Part shown: piece by piece, positions 8,934 through 18,500 of the stretch
Numbering within the stretch: position 1 is the first letter of the stretch
Layout of the letters: every line of letters starts with the position of its first letter
Source of the DNA: Succinivibrionaceae bacterium UBA3769
GTDB taxonomy: Bacteria > Pseudomonadota > Gammaproteobacteria > Enterobacterales > Succinivibrionaceae
NCBI GenBank assembly: GCA_002372325.1
Contig: DFFT01000131.1
Span: 1 to 34,117, forward strand
Direction of reading: 5' to 3'
DNA length: 34,117 nucleotides
Made by a program: the position numbers and the translations under genes
The notes under the pieces: model-generated
The model's database searches: none
What the model was told of the DNA's origin: nothing
What the model saw: the letters and a program-made list of their open reading frames with translations, nothing else

Positions 8934-10013
8934 ATGTTGAAAAAGTTGATCGTTGATTTAGGTGAGCGCAGCTATCCCATTTTTATTGCAGACGGAGCTC
9001 TTGCTTCTCCTGAATTGTGGCAGGATTGTCTGGTGAAAAGAGGCAAAGTGGTAATTGTTACTAATGAAACTGTGCAAAAGTGGTATCTGGAACCTCTTAA
9101 AAACGCCTTGAAATCAATAGGCGTAGATGCATTATCCTGTATTTTGCCAGATGGCGAACAGTATAAGGATCTTCAGCATTTCAACGATATTCTGACCTTT
9201 CTTCTGGAAAACTCCGCCGGCCGGGATTCCACGATCTTTGCTCTGGGGGGCGGCGTCATTGGTGATATGTCTGGTTTTGCGGCAGCGTGTTACCAGCGCG
9301 GCATTGATTTTATCCAGGTGCCCACCACACTCCTTTCTTATGTGGATTCATCAGTGGGCGGCAAGACTGCGGTCAATCATCCTCTTGGTAAAAATATGAT
9401 TGGCGCCTTTTACCAGCCTAAAGCCGTAATTATTGATTTAAATACTCTCAAAACCCTTCCGGAACGTGAAATTGCCGCTGGCATGGCCGAGGTTATTAAG
9501 TATGGCATTATCTGGGATCCGGAATTTTTTCAATACCTTGAAGATAATTCAGACAAGATCTGGGCTCAGGATCTGGAAACTCTGTCTCACGTGGTTTACC
9601 GCTGCTGTGAAATTAAAGCCGAGGTGGTGCACCAGGATGAAACCGAGGGCGGACTCCGGGCTATCCTGAATTTGGGTCATACCTTCGGTCATGCCATTGA
9701 AACCTTTATGGGCTATGGCGTCTGGCTGCATGGTGAAGGAGTGGCTGCCGGCATGGTGATGGCAGCTCGTCTGGCGCTCAAGAGAGGAAACATTTCCGCT
9801 GCGGATTTTGAGAGAATTCGGGCTCTTATTGCTAAAAACCGTCTCCCGGTTTCCCGGCCGGAATCTATGCCCGGGGAAGCCTTTCTGAAGCTTATGATTC
9901 ACGATAAAAAGAATCGCCAGGGGCACATTAACTACATCATTCCGGACTCTCTTGGGCATGTTTCTCTTTACCGTGATGTTACAGATGCGGAAGCCTTGGA
10001 AGCCGTGGGGTAA
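8934..10013 (+). CDS. aroB: 3-dehydroquinate synthase
   Basis: Converts DAHP to 3-dehydroquinate, the second shikimate-pathway step, using NAD and a divalent metal. At 359 residues it is full length (E. coli 362). Recognisable are the NAD-binding GGGVIGDMSGFAAA, the substrate loop SSVGGKTAVNHP, KNMIGAFYQP and the metal ligand region LNLGHTFGHAIE followed by LHGEGVAAGM. The ATG directly abuts the aroK TAA with zero spacing, which implies coupled translation. The aroK-aroB pair is standard in gammaproteobacteria. Confidence 0.97.
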   Translation: MLKKLIVDLGERSYPIFIADGALASPELWQDCLVKRGKVVIVTNETVQKWYLEPLKNALKSIGVDALSCILPDGEQYKDLQHFNDILTFLLENSAGRDSTIFALGGGVIGDMSGFAAACYQRGIDFIQVPTTLLSYVDSSVGGKTAVNHPLGKNMIGAFYQPKAVIIDLNTLKTLPEREIAAGMAEVIKYGIIWDPEFFQYLEDNSDKIWAQDLETLSHVVYRCCEIKAEVVHQDETEGGLRAILNLGHTFGHAIETFMGYGVWLHGEGVAAGMVMAARLALKRGNISAADFERIRALIAKNRLPVSRPESMPGEAFLKLMIHDKKNRQGHINYIIPDSLGHVSLYRDVTDAEALEAVG

Positions 10014-10051
10014 TTTTTGCTGAGTTTTATGCACATGGGGTGCTTTCACTT

Positions 10052-10057
10052 TATAAT
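10052..10057 (+). promoter_or_regulatory. Possible -10 element upstream of damX
   Basis: A TATAAT lies 49 nt before the damX start, in the 93-nt gap after aroB. No matching -35 hexamer is apparent. It could provide an internal promoter for damX and downstream genes. Confidence 0.4.
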
Positions 10058-10106
10058 ATGCAAACGGTCGGAAACTGTTCAAAAAATAACTTAATCAGGT
10101 ACTAAA

Positions 10107-11984
10107 ATGGCTTTAGAACAACTGCCCAGACTTACAAGTCAGAATTCTCTGGTGGAGAGAGTTAAATATCAGATTACTGTGGGGACACCGCTGGTCTTTG
10201 TTACGGGAGCCTTTGAAAGCGGAAAGACCGTATTCAGCGAGCAGCTAATTTCATCCATGGATGAGGACTCCTTTGTCTGCGTCTTTGTTCCCTGTCAGGA
10301 AAAGCTTTCTGTGGAAAAGCTGCGTGAGCTTCTCCTGAAGCAGCTCTCCGGCAATATTGTGTTTAATGCAGAGGATCATCTTCTGGGCACGGTTCAGCGA
10401 ATGGGTTTCGGGCCTAAAAGGGTTCTTATCGTTATCGATGACATTGATAAGGCGCCTCAGGAATTTTTTGATGACATTGTTCAGGTTTACCGCACCTATG
10501 CATCCCAGGGAGTGTTTTCGGTAATTCTTACCTCCTCGCAGGCCTGGTCAGATTCCGAAGCCCGTAAGGTCAAGAAGGAAGGCCTTCAGCCAGTGGAAAT
10601 GGAAATACAGCCGCTGACATTGCCGGAATCTCTGACCCTGATAACCTATTACAGACGTTTTTACGGCATGCCTGCCTTGTCAGATAAGGAACTTAAGGGG
10701 TTCTACGATATCTATTGTTGCGGTACCAATCCCGGAGAAATCAGAAAGATAGTGGAGGCGGTGTCCAAGGGACTTAATCCTGTTGCTAATACTCAGGAAG
10801 GAAAGGCCTCTCAGGCTTCCGGAAAGAAGCCCAGCCGTAAAATGGATTTCATTATCGCAGGTGCCGCTCTGGTGCTTTTGGCCGTTGGAGCTGGTGTTTA
10901 TGCCACGAGAAGCGCTGATAATACAGATCCCAAGGTTAACGTCGCTCTTAAGGAAACTGACGAATTCATTATTCCGAAGGCCGATTCCCAGGATTCCGCT
11001 AAGCTTGGTCCGGAACTCAATCATCAAAGAACTGATCTCAATCCGGTGGTGGTTATTAACCCTGCAGGAGACGAAGGCACCCCGGTCATTATTCAGGAAG
11101 ATTACAACGGACAGACTGCCTCCGGAAGCTCCGATGAGGGCACGGAATCCATAGTGCTTATTACCGATGATGATAACACCGGTGATAAAGCTTTGGTTAT
11201 TACCGAGAATACCATCAGCACTGCCGAGCGCGAGGCAGAGGGAGATTTGTCTTCCGGTATGTCATCGGGCACTGAAAAGGATAATGATTCACTGCTGGCC
11301 CAGCAAAATGATAATACTGTTGATGGTACTCTGATTGCCGCAAATAACACTCCGGCGGACAAGACTGAGGTAAAGAATACCACCCCTGATAACGCTGGCG
11401 CTTCAGTAAGCAAGAAAGACCAGCCGGCGTCTTCAGGTAAAAAGGAAACGAATAACAAGGATAATTCCGGAAAGAAGCCTGCGGCGTCTAAGACTGATAA
11501 CGCTCAGAAGAAAGAGAGCGATGCAGCCAATAAAGCTCCTGATATGACCTCTCCGAAGGATTCCGGCAATGCTCCGGTGGTGCTGAACGGCGGCAAGGAT
11601 AAGGATTCCGGGAAGACTGCCAAGTCCGATGATGCCGCTAAAAAAACTGACAATGCAGCTAAAAAGACTGACAGCAAGAAGGATGACAAGCATTCTCTTC
11701 CTATGCCAAAATCACCGGATGTGGATTTTTCCACGCTGCCCGGAAACCATTACACCTTGCAGCTTATAGCTTCCAACAAGGCCGGAGTTGAAAAGCTCAG
11801 AAAACGTCTTAAGTCCGGCTGGATACTCTTCCGTCCGGAACGCAATGACTATATTTTGGTATACGGGGACTTTGCCAGCAGATCCGAGGCCGAGGCTGCC
11901 AAGAGCAGGTTCCCTGCTGATATCAGAGCTAACAAGCCCTGGTCTAAGCAGGTTTCGCAGGTCAATAAGGAAACATCTCATTAA
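10107..11984 (+). CDS. damX: DamX-like cell-division protein (AAA/P-loop domain plus SPOR domain)
   Basis: A 625-residue inner-membrane protein. The cytoplasmic N-terminal part is a P-loop ATPase-like domain with Walker A GAFESGKT (about 32-39) and Walker B VLIVIDDID (about 110-118). One transmembrane helix lies at about 247-267. A long periplasmic low-complexity linker (about 268-545, rich in Asp, Lys, Asn, Ser and Thr) leads to a C-terminal SPOR domain (about 548-620) that binds denuded septal peptidoglycan. The position after aroB and the architecture identify DamX. It is much longer than E. coli DamX (428 residues), mainly through the linker, which contains short duplications. Dam methylase, usually the next gene, is missing, and rpe follows after 28 nt. 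Confidence 0.9.
   Translation: MALEQLPRLTSQNSLVERVKYQITVGTPLVFVTGAFESGKTVFSEQLISSMDEDSFVCVFVPCQEKLSVEKLRELLLKQLSGNIVFNAEDHLLGTVQRMGFGPKRVLIVIDDIDKAPQEFFDDIVQVYRTYASQGVFSVILTSSQAWSDSEARKVKKEGLQPVEMEIQPLTLPESLTLITYYRRFYGMPALSDKELKGFYDIYCCGTNPGEIRKIVEAVSKGLNPVANTQEGKASQASGKKPSRKMDFIIAGAALVLLAVGAGVYATRSADNTDPKVNVALKETDEFIIPKADSQDSAKLGPELNHQRTDLNPVVVINPAGDEGTPVIIQEDYNGQTASGSSDEGTESIVLITDDDNTGDKALVITENTISTAEREAEGDLSSGMSSGTEKDNDSLLAQQNDNTVDGTLIAANNTPADKTEVKNTTPDNAGASVSKKDQPASSGKKETNNKDNSGKKPAASKTDNAQKKESDAANKAPDMTSPKDSGNAPVVLNGGKDKDSGKTAKSDDAAKKTDNAAKKTDSKKDDKHSLPMPKSPDVDFSTLPGNHYTLQLIASNKAGVEKLRKRLKSGWILFRPERNDYILVYGDFASRSEAEAAKSRFPADIRANKPWSKQVSQVNKETSH
11634..11675 (+). repeat. 21-bp tandem duplication inside damX
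   Basis: Two adjacent 21-bp units (11634-11654 and 11655-11675) encode AAKKTDN and AAKKTDS. Similar K/D/T-rich text surrounds them, so the linker probably grew by small in-frame duplications. Confidence 0.7.
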
Positions 11985-12012
11985 TGCGTCTTTGGGAAGC
12001 GCTGAGGTATAT

Positions 12013-12666
12013 ATGAAGTATTTAATTGCTCCTTCAATTCTGTCTGCGGATCTGGCCCGGCTGGGAGATGATGTTCGCTCGGTACTGGAGGCTGGAGCTG
12101 ATGTTATTCATTTTGATGTCATGGATAACCATTACGTTCCTAATCTGACCTTTGGCCCTGCGATTTTGACCGCTCTCCGAAAGTACGGCATTACTGCTCC
12201 CGTTGATGTGCATCTCATGGTGTCTCCGGTGGATGAACTTATTGAGAGCTTTGCCCGGGCTGGTGCCAACAGCATTACCTTCCACCCGGAAGCTACTAAG
12301 CATGTTGACCGTTCCCTCTCTCTTATTCGCAGCTTTGGCATTAAGGCGGGCCTGGCTCTTAATCCGGCAACTTCTCTTTCCTGGCTTGATTATGTCTGGG
12401 ATAAGCTGGATATGGTGTGCGTTATGTCAGTGAATCCCGGTTTCGGGGGGCAGAAGTTTATTCCGGCCATGCTTGAAAAGATTAAGAGTCTTCGTGCTAT
12501 GGTTCCGGAGGACTTTACCATTGAAGTGGATGGCGGAGTAAAGGTCTCCAATATTCGGGAGATTGCTGATGCTGGAGCCAATATGTTTGTGGCCGGCTCT
12601 GCTATTTTTGGCAGTGATTCCTATACAGAGGTGATTTCTGCCATGCGTCAGGAACTTTCCCGTTAA
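12013..12666 (+). CDS. rpe: Ribulose-phosphate 3-epimerase
   Basis: Interconverts ribulose 5-phosphate and xylulose 5-phosphate in the pentose phosphate pathway. It is a 217-residue TIM barrel with the family signatures IAPSILSADLARLG (5-18), VIHFDVMDNHYVPNLTFGP with the metal-binding His and Asp, VHLMV, MSVNPGFGGQKF and the C-terminal EVDGGVK with the second catalytic Asp. The frame stays open far upstream into damX, but the ATG at 12013 with GAGG 5 nt upstream gives the conserved N-terminus. It follows damX directly; in E. coli dam lies between them. Confidence 0.96.
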   Translation: MKYLIAPSILSADLARLGDDVRSVLEAGADVIHFDVMDNHYVPNLTFGPAILTALRKYGITAPVDVHLMVSPVDELIESFARAGANSITFHPEATKHVDRSLSLIRSFGIKAGLALNPATSLSWLDYVWDKLDMVCVMSVNPGFGGQKFIPAMLEKIKSLRAMVPEDFTIEVDGGVKVSNIREIADAGANMFVAGSAIFGSDSYTEVISAMRQELSR

Positions 12667-12667
12667 T

Positions 12668-13360
12668 ATGATTCTTACCCGCAGGCCCCGGGCCATGCTT
12701 TTTGATTTGGACGGCACTCTTGCCGATACCGTTCCTTCATTGCATCTGGCCGTTCTGGGAGCTCTTCAAAGTGTCGGTCTCCCGGAGATTACTCAGGAGA
12801 TGACCAGATCCTTTGTGGGAAACGGCGCCATGATGCTTCTGGCCCGGGCAGTTACCAGAACCATGGATCCGGATCTTGCCAATGTGGATAAGGATCTTCT
12901 TAAAAGGGCCCGCGAGGGATTCAATATCACCTATGCCTCGTGCTGCGACTGCAAGGAAAGCATTTATCCCGGAGTGCCTGAAACCCTCTCATATCTTAAG
13001 AATTCCGGCATCAGTCTGGGAGTTCTTTCCAATAAGCCCGATGTTTTTGTGAGACCGGTTCTGGAAAAGGCCGGACTCCTTGAGTACTTCGTTTTTACGT
13101 TGGGCGGAGATGTGCTGGATAATAAAAAGCCGGATCCGGAGCCCTTCCTTTATGCCTGCGCAATGATGCATGCGGAGCCTGAGGAGTGCGTGATGGTAGG
13201 GGATTCCTCTAATGATATTTTGGGTGCCCGGCGTTCCGGCATGACCAGTATTGCCCTTACTTATGGCTATAACCGGGGGAAGCCGGTTCAGGATTCCGGC
13301 CCGGATTATGTTTTTGATGATTTTGCAGCGATTAAGGTATTAATCAGCGGTTTAGATTAA
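12668..13360 (+). CDS. gph: Phosphoglycolate phosphatase (HAD superfamily)
   Basis: Dephosphorylates 2-phosphoglycolate, a by-product of DNA 3'-end repair and of metabolism. The protein has 230 residues and the HAD motifs FDLDGTLADT (about 13-22, catalytic aspartates), LSNKP (motif II Ser and Lys) and MVGDSSNDI (motif IV). The C-terminal ALTYGYNRGKP matches Gph proteins in particular. The ATG follows the rpe stop by one base. rpe-gph-trpS is the conserved order. Confidence 0.94.
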   Translation: MILTRRPRAMLFDLDGTLADTVPSLHLAVLGALQSVGLPEITQEMTRSFVGNGAMMLLARAVTRTMDPDLANVDKDLLKRAREGFNITYASCCDCKESIYPGVPETLSYLKNSGISLGVLSNKPDVFVRPVLEKAGLLEYFVFTLGGDVLDNKKPDPEPFLYACAMMHAEPEECVMVGDSSNDILGARRSGMTSIALTYGYNRGKPVQDSGPDYVFDDFAAIKVLISGLD

Positions 13361-13371
13361 GGACTGAATTC

Positions 13372-14373
13372 ATGAAGAAAAAAGTTTTTAGCGGCGCTCA
13401 GCCTTCAGGGGAGCTTTCCATTGGAAATTATATCGGCGCTCTCAGACAGTGGGTAAAAATGCAGGACGAGTATGACTGCACATTCAGTGTGGTGGATGCC
13501 CATGCCATTACCGTGCGTCAGGATCCCAAGAAGCTTCATGATGCCATATATAACACCTTGTCCATTTATCTTGCCGTGGGCATCACTCCGGAAAAGAGCA
13601 CTCTCTTTTTGCAGTCACAGGTTCCTGACCATGCGCAGCTTGCCTGGGTGCTTAACTGCTATACCCAGATGGGCGAGCTTACCAGAATGACGCAGTTTAA
13701 GGATAAGTCAAAGCGCTATGAGAACAATGTTACTGCCGGACTCTTTGATTATCCGGTGCTGATGGCGGCGGATATTCTTCTGTATCAGGCGGATCTGGTG
13801 CCAGTGGGAGAGGATCAGCTGCAGCATCTGGAGCTTACCCGGGATATCGCCTATCGCTTCAACCAGCTTTACGGCGATATTTTTACGCTGCCTCAGGGAT
13901 ATGTGCCCAAGTCTGGCGCCCGGGTTATGAGTCTTCAGGATCCCCTTAAGAAGATGTCCAAATCTGATGATAACCGCAACAATGTCATTACTCTTCTTGA
14001 GGATCCGGACTCAGTGGCCAAAAAGCTGAAGAAGGCTGTTACCGATTCTGACAACCCGCCGGTGGTACGCTATGACTGGGAAAACAAGCCCGGAGTCTCT
14101 AATCTTCTGGATCTTATGAGCGCTGTTACCGATACCCCTGTTGAGGAACTGGTGACTCATTTTGAAGGGAAGATGTACGGCCACCTCAAGACTGAGGTCG
14201 CCGAGGCAGTGGTATCATTCCTGAAACCCATCCAGGCAAAGTATCGCGAATATCGCGAGGACGAGGCTTATCTGCGTTCCATCTTTAAGATCGGCGCGGA
14301 AAAGGCTCATGCCAAGGCCAATGAAACTCTCAGAAAAGCATACAGTGCTGTAGGGTTTGTGCTTCCTGACTGA
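13372..14373 (+). CDS. trpS: Tryptophanyl-tRNA synthetase
   Basis: Class I aminoacyl-tRNA synthetase that charges tRNA-Trp. At 333 residues it is full length. It has the HIGH-equivalent SIGNYIGALRQW (about 17-28), the tryptophan pocket segment GLFDYPVLMAADILLYQADLVPVGEDQ read across residues about 123-150, and a KMSKS loop (KKMSKSDDN). An AGGA ribosome-binding site precedes the ATG, 11 nt after gph. An efflux adaptor gene starts 3 nt beyond the stop. Confidence 0.97.
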   Translation: MKKKVFSGAQPSGELSIGNYIGALRQWVKMQDEYDCTFSVVDAHAITVRQDPKKLHDAIYNTLSIYLAVGITPEKSTLFLQSQVPDHAQLAWVLNCYTQMGELTRMTQFKDKSKRYENNVTAGLFDYPVLMAADILLYQADLVPVGEDQLQHLELTRDIAYRFNQLYGDIFTLPQGYVPKSGARVMSLQDPLKKMSKSDDNRNNVITLLEDPDSVAKKLKKAVTDSDNPPVVRYDWENKPGVSNLLDLMSAVTDTPVEELVTHFEGKMYGHLKTEVAEAVVSFLKPIQAKYREYREDEAYLRSIFKIGAEKAHAKANETLRKAYSAVGFVLPD

Positions 14374-14376
14374 GCT

Positions 14377-15504
14377 ATGAAAAAAGCGCTGGCTGTTCTT
14401 CTTTTTCTGATTGCTGCGGGCATTTCCTGGTACTGCTATACCTCCGGGATACTGCATCGGGGGGCTCCGCAGTCTGCAAGTCCCGCCGCCTTGGAAAAAA
14501 GCGTTCGGGTGGTGCCGGTTAAGGATCAGAAAAGCGGTCTCGTATTCCCCTTGGTAGGCCGCGTTTTTGCCAGCAAATCCGTGGAAATCACCCCCGAGGT
14601 TACCGCCCGCATTTCTAAAGTCCATGTGGCTTCGGCTCAGGCTGTTAAAAAAGGGCAGCTTCTTATTGAGCTCGATCATGGCATGGAGGAAGCCAAGCTT
14701 CGGGAGGAGACTGTCCGGCTTGACAATCAGTTAAGACGGCTTTCCATGATGCAGAAGCTTAACAGCAAAGGGGTGGTCAGTCTTGATTCCATGGAGCAGC
14801 TCCGGGCGGAAACCGAGCAGCAGAAGGCGGTGGTGGAAGCCAGAAAGGCCGCTCTTGAGGAAAGAAAGATCTACGCGCCCTTCAGCGGTGTTTTAAGCAT
14901 GCACCGTCTTACTCCGGGAGAACTGGTTAAGCCCGGAAATGTGCTTTTGCAGCTTGATGACCTCTCTGAGGTTTATGTGGATTTTAATATTCCGGAACTG
15001 CTTATGTCGCAGCTGGTTCCGGGACAGAAGGTGACAGGCACCGCCGAAGCCTGGCCGAATGAAAAGTTTAACGGGGTGGTGCGGGAGATCGACACTCATG
15101 TTAAAAGCGACACTCTGGCTATCAAGATCCGGGTATTTTTCAAAAATGACAATGTCCGGCTTCTTGATGGCATGATGATGGAAATCGAGCTCAGCCTTTT
15201 TGGCGGGAGATATGCGGTTATCCCTCTCAAATCAATATGGTACCAGGGCGATGATCGCTATGTCTTTATCCTGAACAAGGACGGCACGGTATCCCGGCGC
15301 CGCATCGTTCTGGGGCCGGTGACCGGATCCTTTGCCGCTGTTCTTGATGGCATAAGACCCGGCATGCAGGTAGTCTCGGAAGGTATCGAAAAGCTCTCTG
15401 ATGGAGATCGTGTCCGGGTGCTTTCCGATGAAAAAACACTGGAAGAGCTTTCTGATGATGTGCCACTGCGCAAAAAGAACCGGACAGGAGATGCAGTTCT
15501 GTGA
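14377..15504 (+). CDS. RND efflux periplasmic adaptor (membrane fusion protein, HlyD/AcrA family)
   Basis: A 375-residue adaptor that bridges an RND pump to an outer-membrane channel. The N-terminus (about 4-22) is a signal anchor without a lipobox. A lipoyl half-motif (ITPEVTARISKVHVASAQ) is followed by a helical hairpin (about 100-155), the second lipoyl half with YAPFSGVLS, a beta-barrel domain and a membrane-proximal domain. It starts 3 nt after trpS and overlaps the pump gene by 4 nt (GTGA), so the pair is translationally coupled and probably read through from the trpS operon. The substrate cannot be inferred. No TolC-type gene is adjacent. Confidence 0.92.
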   Translation: MKKALAVLLFLIAAGISWYCYTSGILHRGAPQSASPAALEKSVRVVPVKDQKSGLVFPLVGRVFASKSVEITPEVTARISKVHVASAQAVKKGQLLIELDHGMEEAKLREETVRLDNQLRRLSMMQKLNSKGVVSLDSMEQLRAETEQQKAVVEARKAALEERKIYAPFSGVLSMHRLTPGELVKPGNVLLQLDDLSEVYVDFNIPELLMSQLVPGQKVTGTAEAWPNEKFNGVVREIDTHVKSDTLAIKIRVFFKNDNVRLLDGMMMEIELSLFGGRYAVIPLKSIWYQGDDRYVFILNKDGTVSRRRIVLGPVTGSFAAVLDGIRPGMQVVSEGIEKLSDGDRVRVLSDEKTLEELSDDVPLRKKNRTGDAVL

Positions 15505-18500
15505 TCCTGAGTGAAATATCCATAAGAAGACCGGTTTTTGCTCTGGTGCTCAGTATCCTTATTACCATTTTCGGTCTTATCTGCTTTCTAAGGCTTCCCA
15601 TAAGGGAGCTTCCTGATGTTTCCCGTCCTTTGGTTTCCATATCCATAACCTATACCGGAGCCTCACCAGAGGTTATGGAAAGCAGAGTCACCAAAATTGT
15701 CGAAGACGAACTCTCCACGCTTTCCGGGGTGGTAAAAATATCTTCCATAAGCCGAAACGGCAAGACTTGGATCGGCATCGAGTTTAACGAACATGCTTCT
15801 ATGCTGTCTGCAGTTTCAGATGTCAGAGATGCCGTGTCCCGGGCCCGGAAGAAGCTGCCCTCCGGAATAGATGAACCCGTGGTAGCCCGGGACAGCGGCG
15901 AAGGCGAGGTGGTGCTCTGGCTCAATCTCTCCAGCAAGGTAATGAACCGCATTGAGCTCTCTGACTATGCCGAACGGTTTGTGGTGCGCAATATCAGCAT
16001 GCTTGACGGGGTTTCCCAGGTTACCACGGTGGGAGCTCTGGAAAAGGTGATGTACATTCGTCTTCTTCCCGCCCGGATGACCGCATTGGGAGTTTCCGTG
16101 GAAGACATAATTTCTGCCATCGGCCATGAAAACATTGAACTTCCCAGCGGTGAAATCAGAAATGATGACATGTATTTTCCGGTGGAGATCAAGCGGGTTT
16201 ACGTAGATGCCGAATCCTTTTCTCTCCTGCCCATTCGCCACGACGGCATAGAGGGCACCATCAGACTCCGGGATGTAGCCGAGGTGGGCATTCAGGCCAA
16301 AAATGAAGAAAGCGTCTATCACCGTAACGGCATGTCCAGTATCGGCATCGGCATAGTCCCCATGTCTACGGCCAATCCTCTGGACGTGGCGGCCAGCGTG
16401 CGTAAAAAGGTACAGGAATTAAAGCGTTTTGTGCCCGAAGGCTCCGAGCTGGAAGTGGATTTTGATTCTACGGTTTACATTCGGAATTCTATTTCCGAGG
16501 TTTATGAGACTCTGGCCCTGACCGCTCTTCTGGTGATTCTGGTGCTCTATTTATTTATCGGTTCCTGGAGAACTACCCTGATCCCTGCAGTGACGGTTCC
16601 GGTCTCTCTTATAGCCGCATTTACGGGGGCATACTTTGCGGGCTTTTCCATTAATCTCATCACTCTTTTAAGCCTGATTCTGGCTATAGGTCTGGTGGTA
16701 GACGATGCCATCGTCATGGTGGAAAACATTTCCTATCACATTATGAGAGGTATGGGCGTTCTGGCGGCTTCATGGAAGGGAGCCCAAGAGGTGGGCTTTG
16801 CCATTGTGGCCACCACGCTGGTGCTCATCATGATCTTTCTCCCCCTGATATTTATGCAGGGCATTACCGGAGCCATGTTTATTGAATTTGCCGTCATGAT
16901 GTCCCTCGCGGTATTCTTTTCCGGGGTAATTGCTCTGACACTGTCCCCGGCTCTTTCCAGCATTTTTCTGAAACCGCTCAGAACAGGAAATAAAGCAGGG
17001 AAGAATGATGAGAAAGCAGAGAAGATTTGTCAGGACAGTAAAAAAGAGCATGTTTTAGGGAATGGTGCAGAGATCGGCACAGAGAATGGTGTAGAGAAAA
17101 GCACAGAAAGCGACGCAGAGAACGACAATCCGGTACGGTTCTTTAATTTCATTATGAAATGGCTGCTCATTTTTTATGAAAAGACGCTGCTCTTTTTTCT
17201 GCGCCGCCTGTGGCTGTACCCGGCCATTTTGACTGTCATTGTCTCTGCGGTGTTTCTGTTCTATGACGCCGTGCCGCATCAGTTTGTGCCCAAGGAGGAT
17301 CGCGGGGTTATCTACATCTATGCCGGCGGCGGCGAAGGCACCAGCATTCATCGTATGAAAAGGGAAATGTCTGAGATTGAGAGATTTCTTTTGACGTATC
17401 TGGAAACCGGGGAGGTTTCTTCTGTAAGCTTTAGTTCTCCGTCTCTGGGGGCGGGAACTGATCAGAGCGGTTTTGTGGTTATCCAGCTGGCCCCCTGGGA
17501 TAAGAGAAAGAAAAATTCTCATGAACTTATGCGGGAGATTAAGAATAAGCTCACCGATGTTCCCGGCCTCACTCTTCATGTCTATGAGCCGGGGTTTAAG
17601 GGAACCTCCGGAAGTCCCGTAAAGTATGTGGTGAAGGGCAATGATTACCGGGATCTTCACCGGATTACCCGCAAGCTGATAGCCGATGCGGTAAAAGCCG
17701 GGATCCTGATAAATGCCGATACCAATTATTCTGAAAACACTCCTGAAGTGGAAGTTACCATTAAGGTGGACAAGGCTGCGGTGCTGGGAGTGCCTCTTCT
17801 TAACATTTCCCAAGCTCTGCAGACCTCTTTGGGAGGCACCAGCCACACCACCTTTGTGGACAAGGGCGAGGAATATGATGTCTACATTCGCGCTCCTGAA
17901 AATCAGTTCCGGGATATCAATTCCATAAGCACCCTTAATATTCGGGCTGCCAATGGTGAAATGGTTCCCCTGGGCAGTGTGGCATCCTTCGATCTGAAAT
18001 CCCGGGCGAAGAAGCTGCCGCATTTTGACCGGGACAAGGCGATAACCATCAGCGCGCATCCGGCATCCGGTGTCAGTCTGGGACAGGCTCTGGACTGGAT
18101 GGATAAATGGAGCTCTGATAATCTGGAGCCTTCCATGTCCGTGGCGTTAAACGGGGAATCCCGGCATTTCCGGGAAAGCGAGAATGAGCTCGCGGTGGTT
18201 TTAGGGCTGGCGGTGCTGGTGGCCTATCTGGTGCTGGCAGCGCAGTTTGAAAGCTTTCTGTATCCTGTCATAGTAATGGTGACCATCCCCCTGGGACTCT
18301 CCGGAGGTCTTATGGGGCTTTGGATTATGAACATTTCTCTTAATATCTACAGTGAAATCGGTCTTTTGCTTCTTATCGGCATGGTTACCAAAAACGGCAT
18401 TCTGATTGTGGAATTTGCCAATCAGCTGAGAAGGGACGGAGAATCGGTGTTTTATGCGGTGAAAAAGGCCTCTCTCCGGCGGCTTAAGCCCATTCTCATG

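Noticed and set aside
11788..12012. Extended 5' end of the rpe frame within damX
   Set aside because: The extra 75 residues are out-of-frame damX sequence. The ATG at 12013 has a good ribosome-binding site and gives the conserved Rpe N-terminus.
17055..18059. A 334-residue open frame antisense to the RND permease
   Set aside because: Shadow of a well-supported gene, with no family features.
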